A stretch of 64,000 nucleotides of DNA from Pectobacterium aroidearum (GTDB lineage Bacteria; Pseudomonadota; Gammaproteobacteria; Enterobacterales; Enterobacteriaceae): positions 2,976,001 through 3,040,000 of the forward strand of contig NZ_CP166097.1 in NCBI RefSeq assembly GCF_041228105.1, read 5' to 3'. The position numbers and the translations under genes are program-made. The stretch's first letter is position 1; each line of letters starts with the position of its first letter. Shown one piece after another: positions 1 to 10,121 of this stretch. The notes under the pieces are model-generated. The model worked only from the letters and a program-made list of their open reading frames with translations, was not told the DNA's origin and searched no databases.

Positions 1-490
1 TACGCAGCCAGCCGCCAGAAAGCGACGCCAGTGGCGCATCGGCTGACAGACCAAGCTGTTCCAGCACTTCGTGAATGCGACTTTCCAGTTGCCACAGGCC
101 CTGATGCTCCAGAACATCCTGCAACTTAGCCAACTGATTCAGGTTCTTTTCGCTTGGGTCGCTCTCTACCAGGCGCAGCATGGCATGGTAATCTTTCAGG
201 TAACCCGCCTGCGCGGCCACCCCTTCGGCGACAAAATCAAAGACGCTACCAGCAACATCACGCGGAGGATCCTGTTGTAAACGCGCAACAATCAGATCCT
301 GCTCATAGGTAATACGACCATCATCCAGCGGGATTTCTTTGGCCAGAATTTTTAGCAGGGTAGATTTGCCCGCGCCGTTACGTCCAACCAGACAAACGCG
401 CTCATTCTCTTCGATATGGAGTTCGGTGTTATCCAACAGCGGCGCATCGCTGAACGACAGCCATGCACCTGAAACACTGATTAAAGACAT
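1..490 (-). CDS. uup: ABC-F ATPase Uup, N-terminal part (cut by window edge)
   Basis: About 163 codons are present; the rest lies beyond base 1. The protein begins MSLISVSGAWLSFSDAPL and carries a Walker A (GRNGAGKST, near residue 37) and the first ABC signature (LSGGWLR) just before the window edge. There are no membrane segments, as expected for the soluble duplicated-ATPase ABC-F family. In E. coli Uup binds branched DNA and ribosomes and affects precise transposon excision. It starts 3 bases after the stop of rlmL on the same strand, so the two are probably cotranscribed, as in E. coli (rlmL-uup). The identification rests on sequence resemblance plus synteny. Confidence 0.93.
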   Translation of the reverse strand, partial: MSLISVSGAWLSFSDAPLLDNTELHIEENERVCLVGRNGAGKSTLLKILAKEIPLDDGRITYEQDLIVARLQQDPPRDVAGSVFDFVAEGVAAQAGYLKDYHAMLRLVESDPSEKNLNQLAKLQDVLEHQGLWQLESRIHEVLEQLGLSADAPLASLSGGWLR

Positions 491-493
491 CGG

Positions 494-2611
494 TTACTTT
501 TCCTCACCGGCATGCGTCAGCAGCCAGCAGTTATGAATCTGACGATTACGAGCAAAATCTTGCGATTGGGTCTGCGCGGTAATTTCTTTGGCATTCAGCC
601 CCAGCGCGGTCAGGCCGGCGCTATCCATCTGGAAACCGCGTTTATTATTCGAGAACATGATGGTGCCGCCACGACGCAGCAGGCGTTTGAGATCTTTCAT
701 CAGCGCCAGATGATCGCGCTGGACATCAAACGATTCTTCCATCCGTTTTGAGTTAGAGAAGGTCGGCGGATCGATGAAAATGACATCAAACTGCTCATTG
801 GCGTTATGCAACCACGATAGGCAATCCGCTTGAATCAAACGATGCTGACGCCCGGTCAGGCCATTCACCCGCAGGTTTTTCTCTGCCCATTCCAGATAGG
901 TACGCGACATATCAACGGTCGTCGTTGAACGTGCGCCGCCCAATCCGGCGTGTACACTTGCCGTGCCGGTGTAAGCAAACAGGTTGAGAAAATCTTTGCC
1001 ACGGCTCATCTCACCCAGCATTTTTCGGGCAATACGGTGGTCGAGGAACAAACCGGTATCCAGGTAGTCAGTCAGATTGACCCACAGCTTGGCGCCAAAC
1101 TCTTCCATCAAAAGGAAGTCGCCTTTCTGTGCCAGTTTTTCATACTGGTTTTTGCCTTTCTGGCGTTCACGTGTTTTTAGCACCAGGCGGTTCGACGGTA
1201 ATTCCAGCACGCTCAGCGTCGCGTTAATCACATCAAACAGGCGCTGACGGGCCTTCTGGGCATCAACAGTTTTCGGTGGCGCATACTCTTGTACGACCAC
1301 CCAACTGCCGTAGCGATCGACCGCTACATTATATTCAGGCAGATCGGCATCATAGAGGCGATAGCATTCAATCCCCTGCTGCTTTGCCCATTTATCCAGC
1401 TTACGCAGGTTCTTACGCAGGCGGTTGGCAAAGTCTTCCGCGATTTGTCCTGCGGATTCGCTCTGCGTTTCTGCCAGTTGATAATTTTTCTGTACGCAGT
1501 CCAACGGACCGTTTTTCGCTTTGAATTGGCGTTCAGCACGCAGTTGCAGACAGCTCAACAGCTCCGGCGATGCGCTGAACAGCGAGAGCTGCCAGCCGCC
1601 AAAGTCGCTTTTCATCTTACGGCCCAGCATATTATGCAGAGCGATCAATGCAGGCTCACTTTCCAGACGCTCACCGTAAGGCGGGTTGCTGATGACCGTC
1701 CCTTTCGGACCTTCCGGCAGCGGGTTTTGCAGCTGTGCCGCATCTTTGACGCCGAAAGAAATCAATTCGGCCACGCCTGCACGACGCGCATTGGCTTTGG
1801 CGATATCAATCACCCGACGGTCATTATCCGATCCGAAGAAGCGTGACGTGGTTGCCTGCAACCCTTGACGGGCGCGCAGCTGTGCTTCCGCCGTCACTTC
1901 GCGCCACAGTTCGGCATCGTGTTTTAACCAGGCGTTAAACCCCCAGTGCGTACGATGCAAACCGGGGGCGCGATCGGCAGCCATCATCGCCGCTTCGATC
2001 AGCAACGTACCGGAACCACACATCGGATCGACCAGTGGTGTGCCGTTTTGCCAGCCGGAGCGTAAAACAATCGCCGCCGCCAGATTTTCTTTTAGCGGCG
2101 CCAGCCCCGCCAGATCGCGGTAGCCGCGCTGGTGCAAGCCCTCGCCGCTTAAATCCAGCGACACGCTGGCCGTGTCACGCTGTAAAAAGACATTAACGCG
2201 AATATCCGGCTGCTGCTTCGCTACGTCCGGACGCTGTCCGGTTTTGCGCGTGAAGCTATCAACAATCGCATCTTTAACTTTTAATGCACCGTACTGACTG
2301 TTGCGGATATCTTCATTCGTGCCGGTAAAATGCACGGCAAAGGTTTTATCGATGCTGAAGATCGTTGACCAGTCAATCGCCTGCACGCCCAGATACAAAT
2401 CCAGATCGCTATGTACCTTGAATTCATTCAGCGGCAGCAGAATGCGCGACGCCAGACGGCTCCACAGCAGGCTCCGGTACAGCAGGCGGTTGTCCCCCTC
2501 AAAATGGACACCACCCTGCACCACCGTACAGGACTGCGCGCCCAATGATTCGAGTTCGCTTTTCAATAACTCTTCCAATCCCCGCGCCGTGCTGGCAAAC
2601 AAAGCATTCAT
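494..2611 (-). CDS. rlmL: Bifunctional 23S rRNA methyltransferase RlmL/RlmK (m2G2445, m7G2069)
   Basis: A 705-residue fusion of two SAM methyltransferases that modify 23S rRNA during 50S assembly. An N-terminal THUMP RNA-binding region is followed by the RlmL domain, with a SAM motif ([14 protein letters not shown], about residue 195) and the base-flipping motif SNPPYGERL. The C-terminal RlmK domain has [10 protein letters not shown] and [11 protein letters not shown]. Length is close to the E. coli protein (702). It is divergent from ycbX across a short AT-rich gap and followed directly by uup. Both catalytic domains look intact. Confidence 0.96.
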   Translation of the reverse strand: MNALFASTARGLEELLKSELESLGAQSCTVVQGGVHFEGDNRLLYRSLLWSRLASRILLPLNEFKVHSDLDLYLGVQAIDWSTIFSIDKTFAVHFTGTNEDIRNSQYGALKVKDAIVDSFTRKTGQRPDVAKQQPDIRVNVFLQRDTASVSLDLSGEGLHQRGYRDLAGLAPLKENLAAAIVLRSGWQNGTPLVDPMCGSGTLLIEAAMMAADRAPGLHRTHWGFNAWLKHDAELWREVTAEAQLRARQGLQATTSRFFGSDNDRRVIDIAKANARRAGVAELISFGVKDAAQLQNPLPEGPKGTVISNPPYGERLESEPALIALHNMLGRKMKSDFGGWQLSLFSASPELLSCLQLRAERQFKAKNGPLDCVQKNYQLAETQSESAGQIAEDFANRLRKNLRKLDKWAKQQGIECYRLYDADLPEYNVAVDRYGSWVVVQEYAPPKTVDAQKARQRLFDVINATLSVLELPSNRLVLKTRERQKGKNQYEKLAQKGDFLLMEEFGAKLWVNLTDYLDTGLFLDHRIARKMLGEMSRGKDFLNLFAYTGTASVHAGLGGARSTTTVDMSRTYLEWAEKNLRVNGLTGRQHRLIQADCLSWLHNANEQFDVIFIDPPTFSNSKRMEESFDVQRDHLALMKDLKRLLRRGGTIMFSNNKRGFQMDSAGLTALGLNAKEITAQTQSQDFARNRQIHNCWLLTHAGEEK

Positions 2612-2719
2612 GTCGTCACTATCACCAAAATATGTAAAAAAAAGAAATTGAGGCGCATTATAGCTAATCCCAGACGCTTGTCATAAAGTTGCCGTTTTAC
2701 TTTGGCAAGGAACAGGTTA

Positions 2720-3823
2720 GTGATTGGCGTAACGCGGCTTTATATTCATCCGGTAAAATCGATGCGGGGGCTACAGCTGTCCCACGCGATGGCGTCTGTC
2801 AGCGGTTTGGCGAACGATCGTGCCTTCATGATTACCGAACTTGATGGAACATTTATTACCGCTCGCCAGTATCCACAAATGGTGCTGTTTACACCGGCGT
2901 TGCTGCCGGACGGGCTGTTTATTGCTGCACCTGATGGTCAAACTGCCACGATACGCTTTGCCGATTTCACCGCAGCACCTCAGCCGACGGAAGTCTGGGG
3001 CACGCACTTTACGGCGCTCGTCGCCCCCGATGCCATCAACACATGGCTAAGCCACTATTTTCAGCGCGCCGTCCAACTTCGCTGGGTGGGCAATGAACCG
3101 TCGCGGCGGGTTAAGCATTATCCAGACGTTCCCCTGTCATTTGCTGACGGCTATCCGTTTTTGTTAATCAATGACGCGTCATTTCAGGCACTGCGTCAGC
3201 GCTGTTCCGCCGGCATTAAGATCGAACAGTTTCGCCCCAATCTGGTGGTGACGGGTGCAGACGCTTTTGCCGAAGATAGTTGGAAAACCATCCGTATTGG
3301 CGAGATTATTTTTGACGTCGTCAAACCTTGTAGCCGCTGCATTTTCACCACAGTCAGCATTGAACGCGGTCGTAAGCACCCATCAGGAGAACCGCTGGCA
3401 ACGCTGCAATCGTTCCGCACGGCCGAAAACGGCGACGTTGATTTTGGGCAAAATCTGGTCGCCAGAAATACGGGTATCATTCGCGTAGGCGATACGCTGG
3501 AAGTTTTAGCGACCAAGCCGCCGCGTCCTTACGGTTCCGGTCAGGTGGTCGAAAGCCTTGCTGTTCCCGAAAAAAGCGAACAGGCCGTCACCATCCACTA
3601 TCAGGGAAAAGCGTTACAAGGGAACAATCAGCAGATTTTACTGGAACAGTTGGAGCAACAGGGCATTCGAGTCCCCTACTCTTGTCGGGCAGGACTGTGC
3701 GGTTGCTGTAAATTGACGTTAGTCAGCGGGGAAGTTTCTGCTCTGAAGCAAAGCGCTATCAGAGGAAACGGCGAGATTCTTAGCTGTAGCTGTATTCCAC
3801 AGAGTGACCTTCATTTGCAATAG
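2720..3823 (+). CDS. ycbX: MOSC and 2Fe-2S ferredoxin domain protein YcbX
   Basis: A MOSC-family protein that in E. coli acts with molybdenum cofactor to reduce N-hydroxylated base analogues. It has an N-terminal beta-barrel (IHPVKSMRG near the start), a central MOSC domain ([11 protein letters not shown]), and a C-terminal plant-type ferredoxin domain with Cys-x4-Cys-x2-Cys (CRAGLCGCC) and a final Cys in LSCSC. I chose the GTG at 2720 because AAGGAA lies 7 bases upstream and the protein then begins [11 protein letters not shown], like E. coli; a TTG at 2702 in the same frame would add six residues. It converges on zapC. Confidence 0.92.
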   Translation: MIGVTRLYIHPVKSMRGLQLSHAMASVSGLANDRAFMITELDGTFITARQYPQMVLFTPALLPDGLFIAAPDGQTATIRFADFTAAPQPTEVWGTHFTALVAPDAINTWLSHYFQRAVQLRWVGNEPSRRVKHYPDVPLSFADGYPFLLINDASFQALRQRCSAGIKIEQFRPNLVVTGADAFAEDSWKTIRIGEIIFDVVKPCSRCIFTTVSIERGRKHPSGEPLATLQSFRTAENGDVDFGQNLVARNTGIIRVGDTLEVLATKPPRPYGSGQVVESLAVPEKSEQAVTIHYQGKALQGNNQQILLEQLEQQGIRVPYSCRAGLCGCCKLTLVSGEVSALKQSAIRGNGEILSCSCIPQSDLHLQ

Positions 3824-3840
3824 CCAAAGAAAATCCAGCG

Positions 3841-3870
3841 GATATGCAGCTTGAAGTACGACGGGTATAG
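3841..3870 (+). repeat. Dispersed intergenic motif, copy 1
   Basis: The core reads GCTTGAAGTACGACGGGTAT and lies in the ycbX/zapC convergent gap. Related copies occur at 54361-54390 (21 of 30 bases identical in the same register), and in reverse complement at 35829-35850 and 43343-43364. All four are intergenic. I counted matches by eye. Confidence 0.55.
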
Positions 3871-3878
3871 CCGAGGAC

Positions 3879-4466
3879 CTAGACGACCTTGGCATACTCA
3901 AATGCCGATGTGCCTTCGCCTAATCCGGTTTCCCACTCAGTGCTATTTTGAATAGCGGCAGGCATTAACCTGTCATGCATGATTTTTATGGCATCACCCA
4001 GCACCATCGTCTTCCCATTTAATGACAGCTGTTCTTGCGCCAGCAAGCAGAGGCAGGCTTTATCCCCCGCTTCCGCCACCAGAAAACAAGCCGTTTCATG
4101 GGTCTCAGTGAGTTGCACCTGCACAATATCCCCCGCCTGCGGCAAATGGGTCACGGCATCCGGCTGTTGGATGAAATGCCAGCTTTTCGGCATTAATGGC
4201 TTGAGGAATCGAGTGGCCACCAGCGCGTTTAAAACTAATTCGCCTTGAAGATCGCGATGCAGCGCTGCTTTCTGACATTTGTCGTTATAAGTAAAAAATA
4301 ACGCGGCGTCGTCAACGCAAAAGGCACATTCATTGAAAGCATCCGGCGTTAACATTTTAGAGGGAAAACGAGAACGGAATAACATGCCATTAGCCAAATC
4401 CAACATCAGGCGGTCGTGTTCGGTATCAAAATACCAGCGCCAGTTATCGTCAGGTTTTAACTTCAT
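3879..4466 (-). CDS. zapC: Cell division protein ZapC
   Basis: A 195-residue soluble protein beginning [18 protein letters not shown], followed by [15 protein letters not shown] and KMLTPDAF, all hallmarks of ZapC. ZapC is an FtsZ-ring-associated protein that promotes lateral association of FtsZ protofilaments and suppresses FtsZ GTPase activity. It is about 15 residues longer than the E. coli protein at the C terminus. It lies downstream of pyrD on the same strand, as in E. coli, with a hairpin between them, so it probably has its own promoter in 4467-4618. Confidence 0.94.
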   Translation of the reverse strand: MKLKPDDNWRWYFDTEHDRLMLDLANGMLFRSRFPSKMLTPDAFNECAFCVDDAALFFTYNDKCQKAALHRDLQGELVLNALVATRFLKPLMPKSWHFIQQPDAVTHLPQAGDIVQVQLTETHETACFLVAEAGDKACLCLLAQEQLSLNGKTMVLGDAIKIMHDRLMPAAIQNSTEWETGLGEGTSAFEYAKVV

Positions 4467-4618
4467 ATTATTTACCCTTCGTCTTCACAGTAGAAATATC
4501 AGAAATGGCTGATTGTTTTTTCTTACATCGCAATAATCGGTCATCGTCATAAACGCTGCGGTAAGAAGGTCAGACATCAGTTGATAGATTATTTACGCAA
4601 ACGGATAAAATATAGACT

Positions 4619-4646
4619 AGCTGGGGGGATAAATAAACCCCCAGCT
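4619..4646 (-). terminator. Probable pyrD terminator
   Basis: A 9-bp perfect stem AGCTGGGGG / CCCCCAGCT with an 11-base AT-rich loop, 22 bases after the pyrD stop. The following minus-strand bases (AGTCTATATTTTATCC) are only moderately U-rich, so termination may be partial. Confidence 0.6.
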
Positions 4647-4667
4647 AAAAATGAAAGGAATTTCGGA

Positions 4668-5678
4668 TTAAATATGTGTAACGATATCTTTAATCAGACG
4701 AGGACCATGGAAAATAAAGCCCGAATATATCTGCACCAGCGATGCGCCAGCCGCCATTTTTTCGCGTGCGGCGACCAAAGAATCAATTCCACCGACGCCA
4801 ATAATCGGTAAACGCCCTGCTAATTCCTGTGACAAACGGCGGATAATCTCCGTGCTGCTTGTCTGCAACGGACGTCCACTTAATCCTCCCGTCTGCCCGC
4901 AGTGGTTTAATCCCTGAATCAGTTTTCTGTCGAGCGTGGTATTCGTGGCAATCACACCGTCGATGTTATGACGCACCAAACTATCGGCAATTTGGATCAA
5001 TTCTTCTTCCGAAAGATCCGGCGCGATCTTTACCGCCACAGGGACATATTTTTGATGTCTCTCTTTTAATTCCGCCTGCTTGTTCTTTATCGCCAGCAAA
5101 AGATCGTCTAGCGCTTCACCATATTGCAGGCTGCGTAATCCCGGCGTATTGGGGGACGAAATATTGATCGCGATATAGCCAGCGTGAGCATAAACCTTAT
5201 CCATACAGATCAAATAATCGTCTTTACCTTGCTCAACCGGCGTATCTTTATTCTTGCCGATGTTGATCCCTAATACACCGCCAAAGCGTGTTTTCTTTAC
5301 ATTCTCGACCAGATAATCTACGCCCTTATTATTGAATCCCATCCGGTTGATCAATCCTTCCGCTTCCACTACGCGGAATAATCTCGGTTTATCATTACCG
5401 GATTGTGGGCGCGGCGTGACCGTCCCCACTTCAATAAAACCAAATCCCATTGCGCCTAATGCATCAATACATTCGCCGTCTTTATCTAATCCCGCCGCCA
5501 GACCGAGTGGGTTTTTAAAAGATAACCCCATGCAGGTAACTGGTTTAGTTGGAACAGATTGACGGACGAAAAATTCAAAAGGCGTGTTGGTAATACGACG
5601 TAATTGTTGGAAGGTCAGCTCATGCGCACGCTCTGGATCGAGCTGAAACAGGGCTTTTTTGATAACGGGATAGAACAT
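4668..5678 (-). CDS. pyrD: Dihydroorotate dehydrogenase, quinone-dependent (class 2)
   Basis: A 336-residue FMN enzyme oxidising dihydroorotate to orotate with ubiquinone, in pyrimidine synthesis at the inner membrane. The N-terminal helix ([23 protein letters not shown]) is the membrane-associating segment of class 2 enzymes. NRMGFNN, the active-site [10 protein letters not shown] and the FMN loop IIGVGGI are present. Length equals E. coli PyrD. An upstream PurR-like box suggests purine-responsive repression, as known for E. coli pyrD. Its neighbour on the other side is pepN; the E. coli ssu and fimbrial genes are missing from this gap. Confidence 0.97.
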   Translation of the reverse strand: MFYPVIKKALFQLDPERAHELTFQQLRRITNTPFEFFVRQSVPTKPVTCMGLSFKNPLGLAAGLDKDGECIDALGAMGFGFIEVGTVTPRPQSGNDKPRLFRVVEAEGLINRMGFNNKGVDYLVENVKKTRFGGVLGINIGKNKDTPVEQGKDDYLICMDKVYAHAGYIAINISSPNTPGLRSLQYGEALDDLLLAIKNKQAELKERHQKYVPVAVKIAPDLSEEELIQIADSLVRHNIDGVIATNTTLDRKLIQGLNHCGQTGGLSGRPLQTSSTEIIRRLSQELAGRLPIIGVGGIDSLVAAREKMAAGASLVQIYSGFIFHGPRLIKDIVTHI

Positions 5679-5788
5679 ATTGTCTCCTGAGATCCCTATC
5701 GCAAAGGTATCTTGCCTACGCTGAAAGTAAGCAATCGTGGATTACGGTTTAACTCACGGGCGGTGATGGTAATTCCATCTTTGCGGAA

Positions 5789-5804
5789 AGTAAAACGTTT
5801 GCGG
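5789..5804 (-). promoter_or_regulatory. PurR operator upstream of pyrD
   Basis: The minus strand reads CCGCAAACGTTTTACT, matching 13 of 16 positions of the PurR consensus ACGCAAACGTTTTCGT. It lies about 110 bases upstream of the pyrD start. PurR control of pyrD is established in E. coli; operation here is inferred. Confidence 0.6.
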
Positions 5805-5833
5805 GACGTGGAAATCGTGATGTGGAAATAATC

Positions 5834-5862
5834 GCCACACGCGGCAGGATACCGCGTGTGGC
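5834..5862 (-). terminator. Probable pepN terminator
   Basis: An 11-bp perfect GC-rich stem (GCCACACGCGG / CCGCGTGTGGC) with a 7-base loop, 22 bases after the pepN stop. The minus strand continues GATTATTTCC, so the U-tract is weak, but the stem is very strong. Confidence 0.65.
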
Positions 5863-5884
5863 TGTGCTAATCGGCGTGACAGGA

Positions 5885-8500
5885 TTAGTCTTGCAGTGCC
5901 TTGCTGATCTTCTCGAACAGATCGCCAGACAGATTTTCCAACGTCTTCAGTTGCTCCAACGCCTGACGCATTTGCGCCTGGCGTTTAGCATCATAGCGTT
6001 TCAGGCGGATCAACGGTTCGATCATCCGTGCCGCGACCTGCGGATTGCGAGTGTTCAGATCGCTCAGAATTTCCGTCAGGAAACGATAGCCGCTACCGTC
6101 TTCGGCATGGAAAGCCGATGGATTAGCGGCCGCAAACGCCCCCACCAGCGAACGCAGGCGGTTAGGGTTGTTCAGACTGAATGAACGGTGTTGCAGCAGT
6201 TCACGCACGCGGGTCAGTACATCGGCTGCCGGGCTGGTGGCTTGCAGCACAAACCATTTATCCATGACCAAACCATCCTGATGCCAGCGGTTATCAAACT
6301 GCGTCAGCAGCTCATCACGCACTGGCAACTGCGCTTCAACTGCCGCCGACAGCGCCGCCAGCGAATCCGTCATGTTATCCGCCTGACGGAACTGCGCCTG
6401 CACCAGTTTATCCGCCTGCGCTTCATCGCTGAATGCCAGATAATGCAGGCAGACGTTGCGCAGCGCGCGTTTACCCATATCCGCATGTTCGATGCGATAC
6501 TGTGGCGCCTGATTCGCGTGGTATACCGCCAGCCACTCATCCGCCATCTCTTTCGCCATCGTATGCGTCATGCTATCGCGTACGGCAGCGATCGCCGTCG
6601 GATCGATGATATCAAACAGCTCAGCAATCTCGTTTTCGCTCGGCAATGTCAGAATCTGAGAAGCCAGCATCGGATCCAGTTTGTCATCCAGCAACACGCC
6701 ACGGAAAGCATCGACAACATGCATCGGCACGGAAAGCGGCTGCTTCTGCTGATAACGTGAAACGTTCAGACGGATATAGTTGGCCAATAGGCTCTGTGCC
6801 GCATCCCAACGAGAGAACGCATTGCTCGCATGACGCATCAGGAACGTCAGTTGTTCATCGCTCCAGGCATAGTTCAGTTTTACTGGCGCAGAAAACTCAC
6901 GTAATAAAGAAGGAATCGGGCGGCAAGGTACCTGATCGAAAATGAACGTCTGTTCGGATTCGGTCACATTGAGTACCGACGCCAGTAGTTGGCCGTCTTT
7001 CTGTAACGGAATCACCTGCCCTTGCGGATCGTACAGTTCGATATCCAGCGGAATGTGCAGTGGCAATTTGGGTTGTTTGTCGGCACCGACTGGCGTCGTC
7101 TGGCTCACGCTCAGCAGATATTGTTGTGTCTGCGGATCGTAATCATCACGCACGGTCAGCACTGGCGTGCCAGACTGGCTATACCAACGACGGAACTGGG
7201 TAAGATCGACACCGGAAGCGTCCTCCATCGCCTGCACGAAATCATCACAGGTCGCCGCGCTGCCATCGTGACGTTCAAAATACAGACGAATGCCGGCCTG
7301 GAATCCCTCTTCACCTAATAAGGTGTGCATCATGCGGATCACTTCCGATCCCTTTTCATAGACCGTCAGCGTATAGAAGTTATTCATCTCGATCACCTGA
7401 TCGGGACGAATCGGATGGGACATCGGGCTGGCATCTTCGGCAAACTGCGCACCGCGCATCACACGTACGTTATCGATACGGTTCACCGGGCGCGACCCCA
7501 GATCGGAGCTGAACTCCTGATCGCGGAACACCGTCAGCCCTTCTTTCAAGCTAAGCTGGAACCAGTCGCGGCAAGTCACGCGGTTACCCGTCCAGTTATG
7601 GAAATATTCATGGCCGATCACCGCTTCAATGTTCAGATAATCTTTATCCGTCGCGGTTTCAGCTTTGGCCAGCACGTATTTAGAGTTGAATACGTTCAGC
7701 CCTTTATTCTCCATCGCCCCCATATTGAAGAAATCAACGGCGACGATCATATAAATGTCGAGATCGTATTCCAGACCGAAACGTTCTTCGTCCCACTTCA
7801 TCGCATTTTGCAGCGAGGTCATCGCCCAGCCAGCGCGATCGAGGTTGCCACGGTCAACATACAACTCCAGCGCAACATCACGGCCAGAACGTGTCGTGAA
7901 GCGATCCTGAAGGACATCAAAATCGCCGGCAACCAGCGCGAACAGATAAGCCGGTTTCGGGAACGGATCCTGCCATTCAATCCAATGGCGACCGCCTTCC
8001 AGCTCGCCTTGCGCGATACGGTTGCCGTTAGAGAGTAAATAAGGATAGCGTGCTTTATCGGCCGTAATGCGCGTGGTGAATTTTGCCAGCACATCCGGTC
8101 GGTCAAGATAGTAGGTAATGTGGCGGAAACCTTCGGCCTCACACTGTGTACAGAGTGCTTCGCCAGAGAGGTATAACCCTTCCAGCGCGCTATTAGCGGC
8201 AGGATTGATGTCCGTTTCGATGCTGAGCGTAAAACGCGCGGGCAATTGCGTCAGAATCAGGCCATCGTCCTGCTGCTGATAATGTGTCCACGGCTGTCCA
8301 TCAACGTTCAGGCTAATCAGCGTTAACCCTTCACCATCCAGCTTCAACGGCGCGCCAGCGTCCCCCTGCAACACCACCTGACTAACGGCTTTTACCCGAG
8401 TTTTCTCGGCATGGAGATCGAAATCCAGTGCAATGTCGGTAATGGTGTAATCCGGTGCACGGTAGTCATGGCGATATTTTATTTGCGGCTGTTGATTCAT
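5885..8500 (-). CDS. pepN: Aminopeptidase N (M1 family)
   Basis: An 871-residue cytoplasmic zinc aminopeptidase that trims N-terminal residues from peptides. The exopeptidase motif GAMEN and the zinc motif HEYFH (near residue 297), followed 18 residues later by the Glu of KEGLTVF, are intact. The reading frame stays open upstream to 8530, but the ATG at 8500 gives MNQQPQIKYRHDYRAPDYTI, which aligns directly with E. coli PepN (870 residues) and is preceded by a GAGG sequence. It is divergent from pncB. Confidence 0.97.
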   Translation of the reverse strand: MNQQPQIKYRHDYRAPDYTITDIALDFDLHAEKTRVKAVSQVVLQGDAGAPLKLDGEGLTLISLNVDGQPWTHYQQQDDGLILTQLPARFTLSIETDINPAANSALEGLYLSGEALCTQCEAEGFRHITYYLDRPDVLAKFTTRITADKARYPYLLSNGNRIAQGELEGGRHWIEWQDPFPKPAYLFALVAGDFDVLQDRFTTRSGRDVALELYVDRGNLDRAGWAMTSLQNAMKWDEERFGLEYDLDIYMIVAVDFFNMGAMENKGLNVFNSKYVLAKAETATDKDYLNIEAVIGHEYFHNWTGNRVTCRDWFQLSLKEGLTVFRDQEFSSDLGSRPVNRIDNVRVMRGAQFAEDASPMSHPIRPDQVIEMNNFYTLTVYEKGSEVIRMMHTLLGEEGFQAGIRLYFERHDGSAATCDDFVQAMEDASGVDLTQFRRWYSQSGTPVLTVRDDYDPQTQQYLLSVSQTTPVGADKQPKLPLHIPLDIELYDPQGQVIPLQKDGQLLASVLNVTESEQTFIFDQVPCRPIPSLLREFSAPVKLNYAWSDEQLTFLMRHASNAFSRWDAAQSLLANYIRLNVSRYQQKQPLSVPMHVVDAFRGVLLDDKLDPMLASQILTLPSENEIAELFDIIDPTAIAAVRDSMTHTMAKEMADEWLAVYHANQAPQYRIEHADMGKRALRNVCLHYLAFSDEAQADKLVQAQFRQADNMTDSLAALSAAVEAQLPVRDELLTQFDNRWHQDGLVMDKWFVLQATSPAADVLTRVRELLQHRSFSLNNPNRLRSLVGAFAAANPSAFHAEDGSGYRFLTEILSDLNTRNPQVAARMIEPLIRLKRYDAKRQAQMRQALEQLKTLENLSGDLFEKISKALQD

Positions 8501-8723
8501 ATAAAGTTTCCACCTCGTCATAAGCATCAAAGATCAAGTCTAAGCCTGTTATCTTAATGTTACCACGACAAAATAATGAGGATAATCATCGCACCGTGGT
8601 TCGCTCCCGCACGTCTCGCTATGTTGTCGTAATGTAATAAGCAAATAATCAAGGTATACTGACCGGACATTGCTGATTGTCCCGATGGTGGATATGCATC
8701 TTACGAGGATGCTGTAACGCATT
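8501..8723. promoter_or_regulatory. pepN/pncB divergent promoter region
   Basis: A 223-bp gap between divergent start codons. On the plus strand TATACT (8655-8660) is a good -10 for pncB, though I see no matching -35. The pncB ribosome-binding site is TACGAGGA at 8701-8708. No recognisable operator was found. Confidence 0.4.
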
Positions 8724-9929
8724 ATGACTTTGCACACTTCCCCGATTCTACACTCATTGCTGGATACCGATGCCTACAAGCTGCACATGCAACAGGCGGT
8801 GTATCATCACTATTATGATGTTGACGTTGCGGCTGAATTTCGCTGTCGCGGTGATGAGTTATTAGGCGTTTACGCCGACGAAATAGCCCATCAGGTCGAT
8901 CTGATGCGTTTCTTGTCACTCAATGACGATGAGTTCACCTATCTTTCTTCTCTGCCATTCTTCAAGCCGGATTATCTACACTGGCTGCGGGGCTTTCGTT
9001 TCAATCCCCAGCAGGTTTCGATCAAGAATAATGCGGGCAAGCTGGATATCCGTATCACCGGACCGTGGCGTGAAGTGATTTTGTGGGAAGTCCCTCTGTT
9101 GGCAGTGATCAGTGAAGTCGTGCATCGGCATCGTTCGCCCAACGTTACGGCTGAACAAGCGCTCGTTCAATTGTCAGTCTCACTGGAAAGCTTCCGCCAG
9201 TACAGCGCAGATGTGGATCTTAGCCAGTTCAAGCTAATGGACTTCGGCACACGCCGCCGTTTCTCTCGTGATGTCCAGCAGACGATTGTGACAGCGCTGC
9301 AAACTGACTTCCCTTACCTTATCGGCACCAGCAATTACGATCTGGCGCGCCGTTTGGATATCACGCCAGTCGGCACACAGGCGCACGAGTGGTTTCAGGC
9401 TCACCAGCAAATCAGTCCAACGTTGGCCAACAGCCAACGTGCCGCACTGCAAATGTGGCTGCGTGAATATCCCTCGCATTTAGGTATCGCATTGACCGAC
9501 TGCATCACCATGGATGCCTTCCTGCGCGATTTCGATTTACCGTTCGCGGAAGCCTATCAGGGGCTGCGCCACGATTCCGGCGACCCGGTCGATTGGGGAG
9601 AGAAAGCCATTGCGCACTATCAGCGCCTGAATATCGATCCGATGAGTAAAACGCTGGTCTTCTCCGACAATCTGAATCTGGATAAAGCGCTAGCGCTGTA
9701 CCGTCACTTTGGGCAGCGCGTGAATCTGGTGTTTGGCATCGGCACGCGACTGACGTGTGATATCCCCGGCGTGAAACCGCTGAATATCGTCATCAAACTG
9801 GTGGAATGCAACGGCAAGCCGGTGGCAAAGCTCTCCGATAGTCCAGGAAAAACCATCTGTCAGGATCAGAACTTTGTGTGTGAGTTACGCAAAGCGTTTG
9901 ACTTACCCCGCGTGAAAAAGGCCAGTTGA
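8724..9929 (+). CDS. pncB: Nicotinate phosphoribosyltransferase
   Basis: A 401-residue cytoplasmic enzyme joining nicotinate and PRPP to nicotinate mononucleotide, with ATP hydrolysis, in the Preiss-Handler NAD salvage route. The start [20 protein letters not shown], the [10 protein letters not shown] segment and the [14 protein letters not shown] phosphoribosyl-binding segment are typical. Length matches E. coli PncB (400). Order pepN-pncB-asnS is that of E. coli. Confidence 0.96.
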   Translation: MTLHTSPILHSLLDTDAYKLHMQQAVYHHYYDVDVAAEFRCRGDELLGVYADEIAHQVDLMRFLSLNDDEFTYLSSLPFFKPDYLHWLRGFRFNPQQVSIKNNAGKLDIRITGPWREVILWEVPLLAVISEVVHRHRSPNVTAEQALVQLSVSLESFRQYSADVDLSQFKLMDFGTRRRFSRDVQQTIVTALQTDFPYLIGTSNYDLARRLDITPVGTQAHEWFQAHQQISPTLANSQRAALQMWLREYPSHLGIALTDCITMDAFLRDFDLPFAEAYQGLRHDSGDPVDWGEKAIAHYQRLNIDPMSKTLVFSDNLNLDKALALYRHFGQRVNLVFGIGTRLTCDIPGVKPLNIVIKLVECNGKPVAKLSDSPGKTICQDQNFVCELRKAFDLPRVKKAS

Positions 9930-10121
9930 GGCTTTCCTCTATAGCGGTTGACCAACTTTGCAGCAGATTCACTGTAATACGCGAAAACTTCGCGCCATTC
10001 CGGTGATTTCTGCTTGTGTCCTGTTGCATCGCAAGTAACATAGCAAATGGCTCGGATTGGGCCATTTGGCGTTTCAAACACGATATATTTCTTAAACACG
10101 ATTAATTAAAGAGAGAATTTT

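Noticed and set aside
1289..1846. 185-codon plus-strand frame opposite rlmL
   Set aside because: Antisense to the conserved methyltransferase; composition typical of a shadow frame.
5698..5716. Second PurR-like box close to pyrD
   Set aside because: CGCAAAGGTATCTTGC matches only about 10 of 16 positions, much weaker than 5789-5804.
6188..8038. Long plus-strand frames opposite pepN (up to 237 codons)
   Set aside because: They are antisense to a fully conserved M1 peptidase and share no recognisable domain; shadows of biased codon usage.
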